Source of the DNA: Scleromitrula shiraiana
Taxonomy: Eukaryota; Ascomycota; Leotiomycetes; Helotiales; Sclerotiniaceae
Reading direction: 5' to 3'
Assembly (NCBI GenBank): GCA_028455995.1
Contig: JABELC010000003.1
Coordinates: 2,728,001-2,792,000 of the forward strand
Length of the DNA stretch: 64,000 nt
In this document: piece after piece, positions 57,469 to 64,000 of the stretch
Position numbering within the stretch: position 1 is the first letter of the stretch
How the letters are laid out: every line of letters starts with the position of its first letter
Position numbers and translations under genes: made by a program
Notes under the pieces: model-generated
Databases searched by the model: none
What the model was told of the DNA's origin: nothing
The model's input: only the letters and a program-made list of their open reading frames with translations

Positions 57469-58348
57469 GTAACATTCCCCAACCTTTTAATAACTAGCAC
57501 CATTAATAAAATAATCTTTCCCAACATCAACAGATTCTCACTCATCAATAATTCATCCATCTCATCAACCTTTAAAAACTCCACTATTTTAAGAAATATG
57601 TACCTAGGTACAAAGTATTCTCTCCGTATATTCAATATGATATGAAATCTTGATTGATTAATTGAAAAGAATTTACTTATTATTTCTTATTTCTTACTTA
57701 TTACTTCTTCTTCTTTTTATTCTCTCTCTCTCTCATCTTCTATTCACTCATTCTTCCTCTTCTTTTTCTTCCTCTTCTTCTTTATATAACAAATAACCTT
57801 GGAATTCACAAAGTTATTATTCTATATCAAAACATTGAATTTGCATCAACTTAGAAAATAATAATTATTATTATTAAAAGTCTGTTCATAAAATCATAAA
57901 ATATAATACACCAAGAATCCGAAACCCTTTATTACTTTAATTCCGTCTTCCCCATACTTCTACCATTTCCATATATAACTAGAGTATACTTACTTATTAC
58001 TTCCTTACTTACTCACGTCTTACCGGTATCTCAACTATACCATCACTTTTTACATAATATACCATCTTTTCACTCATCAAAACTTCCATACTAAAATAAC
58101 ATTCCCCAACCCCACCTGATCAATCGCGAAACTTTGATGGGATTTCCACCCATGACCGACTTGACATAATTCCATACATATAACCTTAATCCATTTCCTC
58201 TACTCCTTCATTCCTCACCCATCAGTGCGCCCCCATTCACGCTTTACGAACCTCTATTCTCCCATTAACACATCACTCAAGTTTGCTGTTACTCAGTATC
58301 GCGACAACAAATACATTTACATTCGTTTGATATCAACCATAATTCACA
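55466..58348. repeat. AT-rich divergent promoter region with microsatellites
   Basis: No gene is supported over 2.9 kb between the FN3 gene (minus) and the lipin gene (plus). Features include an 11-base-arm palindrome at 55747-55769, a GGTACTTAGTA repeat near 56000-56030, TATG repeats at 57005-57038, an 80-base AAT repeat at 57389-57468, and a CT-rich leader near 57700-57790 and 58190-58340. The long 5' space suggests extensive regulation or long 5' untranslated regions. Confidence 0.7.
57389..57468. repeat. Trinucleotide microsatellite (AAT)n, about 26 copies
   Basis: An uninterrupted perfect AAT repeat of 80 bases, about 880 bp upstream of the lipin start codon. Frames through it code only for poly-Asn or poly-Tyr and are not genes. 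Confidence 0.97.
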
Positions 58349-60823
58349 ATGCAGTACATGCGAAGCATAAGCGGATCCGTTTCGAAAACTTGGAATTCTA
58401 TCAATCCTGCAACCCTTAGCGGAGCTATCGATGTTATAGTCGTGGAACAAGAAGATGGTTCATTGGCATGTTCGCCATTCCACGTCCGTTTTGGAAAGTT
58501 TTCTTTACTTCGACCATCCGAAAAGAAGGTCGAGTTTCGAGTCAACGATGTAAAACAAGATTATGCAATGAAGTTGGGGGAGGGAGGGGAGGCTTTCTTC
58601 GTTTTCGAGACGAGTGATAATATTCCAGAAGCAATGCAGACATCCCCCCTTGTTTCTCCAGCTTCTAGTCCGCCACTGCCAGCAGCAGGTTCGCAGGCAT
58701 CGAGTCTATCTGAACCAGACTTTTTAGAATTAGATATAGGGAATAAACGCTTGAGATCAGATAGCTTTACAAAATCTGGAGGAGTATATTCAACTGCTAT
58801 TCCAAGGAGGCGGAGCAACCTCAGTAAGTTAGAAACCACTTCTCAACAATGACTTTGTTTAACAAAATTAGGTGCCTTAACACCTCTTTCATCATCTCCA
58901 GATCACATAAATGGAAGGCCAATATCGGGTGATTGGTCAGGGGTCGCTCGTAGTCATACCGAAGATATATTGTCCTCCTCGGCTCGAACGAATGCCAGCG
59001 AATTAACGGAACGAGATAGACAAACTAGATCTTTAACGCCAACAGCTCCTGCAAATGATGGACAATCCGATGTATTTACCGAACGTTCCCAAAGTCCTCA
59101 ACCTCTACCAACCCGCGAAGCTATCGAAAGAGCAATGGCATTATCAAATCGACTTCAGGCATCAAATATACCGAGTCAAGTCACAGATACTGGGGATTTA
59201 ATGTTGGATATGACAGGTTACAAAAGTAGTGATGATGATGCTCTACGAGCAGAAGTTATTGCTCGAAAAATTCTATCAGAAGAATTGGAGGGAAATTATG
59301 ATATTGGAGCACTTATTGGAGCAGATGAGAATGGAAATTTATGGATATACAGCAGTGAAGAGGCAAAAGATGCTGCAAGTCAAAGGGCAGCATTGGCAGG
59401 CATTCCGCACGCTTCTCTGGCCACCGACGCTGCATCAGATCCAGGATATCACAGCGAAACAGAAAGTGATGTACTTCGACCACCCATGGCTCCTACCCAT
59501 CGTCGTGCAGATTCCGATTCGTTCGGGCTCGAAACTCCTCCCAAGACCCCACCTGGAACTGCAGGTGACCCAAATAGGAACTATGCAAAAACATTACGTT
59601 TGACTAGTGATCAATTAAAGGCTCTTGGACTCAAATCGGGACCAAATCCAATGAGCTTCACAGTCAACCGAGCGATATGTCAAGCAAACATGTACCTTTG
59701 GCGTTATGATGTCCCTGTTGTCATCTCCGATATTGATGGTACAATCACAAAATCAGATGCTTTGGGTCAAGTTCTTCATGTGATTGGACGTGATTGGACT
59801 CATATCGGAGTGGCAAAACTTTATACCGAAATCGTCAATAATGGATACAACATTATGTATCTAACGTCTCGCTCTGTAGGGCAAGCTGATACTACTAGAG
59901 CATATCTCAATGGAGTCGTTCAGGAAAATTATCGTCTACCGAAAGGTCCCACGATTATGAGCCCTGATCGAACCCTTGCGGCTCTTAGAAGAGAAATCTA
60001 CATCAGAAAACCCGAAGTCTTCAAGATGGCATGTTTGCGAGATATTAAGAACCTATTCGGCCCAGCTCGAAATCCTTTTTATGCTGGATTTGGTAATCGA
60101 CTAACAGATGCTTTATCATATCGCTCTGTCAGTATACCAAGCAATCGTATTTTTACGATTAACAGTTATGCAGAAGTTTCATTGGATCTCCTCAGTCTTA
60201 ATAAGTTACGATACAGTTATGTCAACATGAGAGAGGTTGTAGATCATTACTTCCCCCCAGTTAATACATTAGTTACAGGTGGTGGAGAAGAATATACCGA
60301 TTTCACATATTGGCGAGACCCAGTTCTCGAAATAGATGATTTTAGCGGTTCCGAAAGCGATGAGAGAGATATTGAAGAAAGAGATAATAATGGTAGTGAT
60401 GATGAGGAGGAAGAGGAAGAGGAAATGGAAGGAAATGATGATTTGGGGGAAAGTTATATGTCTCGTGGTTCAATCGATGAGGATAATTATGATGAGGATA
60501 ACTTGGATGAAAGTTTATTGTTGGAGTCGGTGGAGGGTGATGATCGTTTGACTAGAAGTATGATGGAGAGTGGTGAGGATGAAGATGATTATGCGATTGA
60601 TGATGAGGAGGAAGGTGATTATGATTTGGAATCTCCTATGGGTGAAAGGACCAATGCGAGATTTGAGGCGAATGATTTGACGGGTGACCTGAATCTCGAG
60701 GAGAAGCAAGAAATCGATGACAATGAGGCTGGTGTTAAGGATGTGAATGCAGAGGTGATTACGGGGGTGAAAGGTCTTCGTATGGAGGATGAGGAGAAGG
60801 AAAATGAGTCTAAGAAGATTTAA
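58349..60823 (+). CDS. PAH1: Lipin-type phosphatidate phosphatase (808 aa)
   Basis: Mg2+-dependent phosphatidate phosphatase that makes diacylglycerol from phosphatidate at the ER/nuclear membrane, controlling triacylglycerol and phospholipid synthesis (yeast Pah1, fission yeast Ned1). The model is join(58349..58823, 58872..60823), with a 48-bp GT..AG intron. The N-lip domain occupies about 1-100 (SISGSVSKTWNSINPATLSGAIDVIVV, CSPFHVRFGK, KLGEGGEAFFVFE). An amphipathic N-terminal helix is expected to bind membrane. The C-lip HAD domain covers about 420-660, with the catalytic motif DIDGT at 445-449 and the downstream ITKSD. The last 150 residues form a very acidic tail, the region that in yeast contacts the Nem1-Spo7 phosphatase. 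Ser/Pro sites in the middle suit cell-cycle phosphorylation. Complete, with no missing active-site residue. Confidence 0.95.
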
Positions 60824-63188
60824 ACGAGGAGGAAGAAAAGGGAAAATAGGGAAAATGAATGCCTTTCAACGATAATAACGATGACGACGATACACAAAAT
60901 CTCAATATCTGCACCCTTCTATCCAGAAAATAAGAAAGCGGGATGAATTTAATTACCATGCAAAACGGAGCAGGAAAAGCGAAGTCTATAGATCATATCA
61001 AAAGGAATAAATAAAAGGTGCCAAGTGAAAAGTCTATACTTGAATTGATTGGACTCGATGCGATGTCAACGGATAGGATAAATGGATAAGATAGGATAGG
61101 GGAGAGACGAAATTGAAGAAGAGAAGCAAACGAATATATGGGATGAGATGAGACGAGACGAGGAAAAGAGAAGAAAAGAAAAGAAAACAATAAATCAAAC
61201 CAAATAAATGGAAATCTTAGAAAAAAGATGGAGATGAAGATGAAGATGAAGATGAAGACAGATATGAGAGACGGGATGAGGTCTTTCTAAGCGGATCCGA
61301 TACACACTTTACTTGACTTTACCTGACTTGACTTTACTCGGCTTTCCTACTCTACGTTTTCTCTTATGTATCCTCGCTTGCTTGCTTGCTTGCTTGCTTG
61401 GTTAGTTACTTGGTTAGTTACTTAGTTAGTTACTTGCCTGGTACGATACCATTTGTATTCTATCTATTTGTCTATTTGTCGTGGTTCACTTTCCGAAACG
61501 AAACTTGGAATTTGTAATTGTTTGTTGTATATAGGAAGAGGGTATTTACTTGGTTTGGTTTGGTTTGGTTTGGTTTGGTTTGGGTGTATGGATTTGGAAT
61601 TGGGGATTAGGATTCGGTTTTGGGGGATTGGGCTTTTGGTTTCGGATTGGGATGGGATGGGATGGGTTGGGTTGGACATTGAATTGGCATTTGCATTTGG
61701 AGTTGAAGAGGGCGAGGGGGTATTGTGTATAGCGTCATGGGGATTGGGAGTTGCAATTTTTAAATTGAGCTACTTTTCGCTTGGTTAGAGGGGTTAGAGT
61801 GGTAAGAGTGGTAAGAGGGGGTGGGTGGGTGTCTAGAGGAAATGCGAGAATGGGGAGATGGGGAGATGAGATGGGGAATACATGGATAGAGTGGAGAGTA
61901 GAGGAAGAGGAATTTTATATTATTTTTAATTTTTACTTGATATGATTGGATTGAACTAATACTCTAGCTCAATATTCCTATTTTGATTTAATCGTTTGTA
62001 TGATTTATTTGTTTTGATTTGAATTAATTTGAATTGAATTGATTTATTATTAATTAGTCTGATGATATATAATAAAACAATCAAAACAACCAAAACAACC
62101 AAATCAATCAAAATAATAGATCAATAGACTGACTAACCGACCGACTGACGACCGACTGACTAAAAAGGACTCATTCGATAGATTAAAGGGAGTTGAATCA
62201 ATGAATCAATGAATAGATAAATCAATGAGGTATTAGTAATAAGAATAAGAATAAGAATAAGAATAAGAATAAGAATAGCGGTCGTATAGTTGATATTTGA
62301 TATTTGATTATTAAGTTTTTAAGTCATTAAGTTTTTAAGTTTTTGAGGGAAGAGAAGGGTGGGATAGGAGAGGAGAGGATGGGAGAGGAGAGGAGAGGAT
62401 AGGATAGGAGAGGAAAGGAGAGGAGAGGAAAGGAGAGGAGAGGAGGGGAGGGGATAGGAATTTGGGTTTGTGTGTATGTGTGAATGGAGGAATGGATGAA
62501 TGAATGGAGGAATGGAGGAATAGATGGATGGATGGAGGAATGGAGGAATAGATGAATGGAGGAATGGGTAGTAGTAGATGGGTAGGTAAGTATGGAGTTA
62601 TAGAAGTGACCGAGAAGGAACGAGGGAAGAGGAACGAGGAACGAGGAAAGAGGGAAGAGGGAATGGGAAGTTAAGATACCAAACTTAACTTAACCTAATC
62701 TAACCTAACTTAACTACAATTAACAATACTATAATTGCATCACATTCGAGCATTTACTATTTATTGAAAAGCAGACTCGGAAGTAACGATCTAGATTCCG
62801 TATAGATAGATGCGTAAACTTAAATACAAACTTAGTATAGGGAGATAGTAGCAATGGCGATTATGATGATGTATGGATTATTTTAACGAGATATAATATA
62901 TCATAACAACATAACATAACACAACGTAATATAATATAACATAACGCAACGCAAATATCATTTTCGTTTATACATATTGCTTTATCGGATTATTATTATG
63001 GGGTTCTTTTAATTCTGTAGTATACATAGATACATACATAGATACATATGTATATATATATCGATACAAAAAAGGACAAGGGTAAGAATTAAGGAAATTT
63101 ATTCTCGGGTTGTTATAATAACTAATACACTAATAGACTCTCGGAATCCACATCCACATCCAAGTCCTCCCCGTCGCCATCACCAACA
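60824..63188. repeat. Purine-rich intergenic region with many tandem repeats
   Basis: No gene is supported. The plus strand is strikingly purine- or G+T-rich: GAAGAT units near 61230-61256, CTTG units at 61375-61400, GGTTT units at 61551-61583, TGGGA words near 61648-61672, AATAAG units at 62237-62276, a GGAGAG/GGATAG tract at 62345-62460, GGAATGGATGAAT units at 62480-62570, and TAACATAAC-type units near 62905-62950. It separates the lipin gene from the open frame at 63189. Confidence 0.75.
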
Positions 63189-64000
63189 ATGTCATCATCA
63201 TCATCATATGAAATGCCACCTCCCTCACCCCCACCCACCTCACCCACCCCCCTCATCAGTCAAATCCTCAATCCCCACCAGCACCCCCCCACCCCCTCAA
63301 CCCACACCTCCATCTGGACCCTCGCAAACCAGCTCATGCCCAAACTCGCCATCCTCAAACTATTCTGTCTCTGGGAAGGCGGATACGAGCTTTCCGAGGT
63401 CGAAAAAAAGATCGCTTATTATTGCCGATTCGAGCATGAGGCGGAGCTCGATAGGCTCGTTGCGGGATTTGCTCCACGCTTGGCGAGGGTGGATATGCAG
63501 GTAAAGGTAAAGGTAAAGGCGGAAGTAAAGGCGGGAGTAAAGGCAGGAGTAAAAGCGGAAGAAAAGACCGAATCAGAACCAGAATCTCATGAACAAAATG
63601 GCAAAGATACCGAGCATTCGAAAGAAGAGAAAGTCCATTTATTGCTAGAGTTCTCGAGATTGACATCCCAGAGCCGTGGAGAAGAGCCTCGCGATGCTAT
63701 ATCAGAGGACGTAGCGGGACTCTTTCTGCGAGCGGAAAGTGGAAGAGTTCGCAGTGACTGGGCTGACAAGATGAAGGAAGCTCTAGCGAAATTGAAGATT
63801 GAAGTAGGCGGTAATGTTTCTGGAGAATCAAGGATGGACACGGTGATGGGGAATTCGACCACCAGGACGGAATCTCAAGATGAGGGTAGGGTTCCCGATG
63901 CTGAAGGTGAAAGCTCGCTGGAATCTGCTTCGCTGCCTGGAAACGAGGGGAATCCTACTCGGGATAATGCTGATATGCACACAGCGAAGATAAAACCGGA
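63189..64000 (+). CDS. Hypothetical protein, 5' part only, runs off the window
   Basis: An open frame starting at ATG 63189-63191 stays open for all 270 codons to the end of the window. It begins with a serine run, then a Pro-rich stretch. An ordered Leu/Trp/Tyr-rich helical segment follows (IWTLANQLMPKLAILKLFCLWEGGYE..., about residues 38-75), then a Lys-Val/Lys-Ala repeat and an acidic, disordered region. No known domain is recognised. The start could be the internal ATG at 63213 instead. Codon use is like that of neighbouring genes, and the long open reading length supports it as real coding sequence. Confidence 0.7.
   Translation, partial: MSSSSSYEMPPPSPPPTSPTPLISQILNPHQHPPTPSTHTSIWTLANQLMPKLAILKLFCLWEGGYELSEVEKKIAYYCRFEHEAELDRLVAGFAPRLARVDMQVKVKVKAEVKAGVKAGVKAEEKTESEPESHEQNGKDTEHSKEEKVHLLLEFSRLTSQSRGEEPRDAISEDVAGLFLRAESGRVRSDWADKMKEALAKLKIEVGGNVSGESRMDTVMGNSTTRTESQDEGRVPDAEGESSLESASLPGNEGNPTRDNADMHTAKIKP

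Noticed and set aside
57281..57635. Frames with poly-Asn (plus) and poly-Tyr (minus)
   Set aside because: Both are read-through of the AAT microsatellite.
60990..63060. CRISPR-like repeat arrays
   Set aside because: The repeats are contiguous microsatellites without unique spacers, in a eukaryotic genome.

Overview
This is a window of eukaryotic, filamentous ascomycete nuclear DNA. The coding genes have short spliceosomal introns (about 45-140 bp, GT..AG, one GC..AG), moderate GC content, and AT-rich and microsatellite-rich spacers. The gene content is typical of Pezizomycotina: a DUF7053-like protein, a 2EXR-like protein, a NACHT-TPR NLR and a Kelch membrane protein. The SdhD protein, once spliced, has the quinone-site histidine at residue 132, the numbering used for Botrytis and Sclerotinia. 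I therefore infer a leotiomycete, probably Sclerotiniaceae, but this is an inference and not a species call. Most multi-exon models were spliced by hand using frame, splice consensus and family homology.

Layout: 1-4.7 kb holds a repeat-rich flank and a large low-complexity hypothetical protein (minus). 7.7-9.6 kb has a Baeyer-Villiger-type flavin monooxygenase with a C-terminal membrane anchor. 10.2-11 kb has a 2EXR-like protein (minus). 12.8-14 kb has a zinc-independent MDR oxidoreductase. 14.3-16.6 kb has a Kelch-repeat single-pass membrane protein (minus). 17.5-26.6 kb is an immunity-like segment. In it an alpha/beta-hydrolase (SesB-like) protein is fused directly to ankyrin repeats (minus). 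About 3.1 kb away, and divergent from it, lies a NACHT NLR with C-terminal TPRs (plus).

27-32.8 kb is housekeeping: an Ent3-type epsin (minus), a cyclophilin with two in-frame starts (mitochondrial and cytosolic), and RNA polymerase III subunit RPC34 (minus). 33-38.3 kb is a decaying island. It holds an aldo-keto reductase pseudogene (minus), a probable remnant of another hydrolase-type gene (minus), and a ribulosamine/fructosamine kinase pseudogene (plus), each carrying stops or frameshifts. 39.6-43.1 kb has a four-pass MARVEL-like membrane protein and a DUF7053-like protein. 44-46.7 kb has a divergent mitochondrial pair, the processing peptidase beta subunit (minus) and succinate dehydrogenase subunit D (plus), separated by only 290 bp.

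47.7-50.7 kb has a small membrane protein (minus) and a SAP-like protein full of trinucleotide-encoded tracts. 51.9-55.5 kb has a membrane-anchored fibronectin-III/coiled-coil protein (minus). 58.3-60.8 kb has lipin-type phosphatidate phosphatase. A further open frame starts at 63189 and runs off the end.

The most interesting parts are the NLR-like pair (17.5-26.6 kb) and the pseudogene island. Several small gene-structure oddities are also worth a look: a GC-AG intron, an 18-nt exon, a stop-only terminal exon, and overlapping frames at 48 kb.
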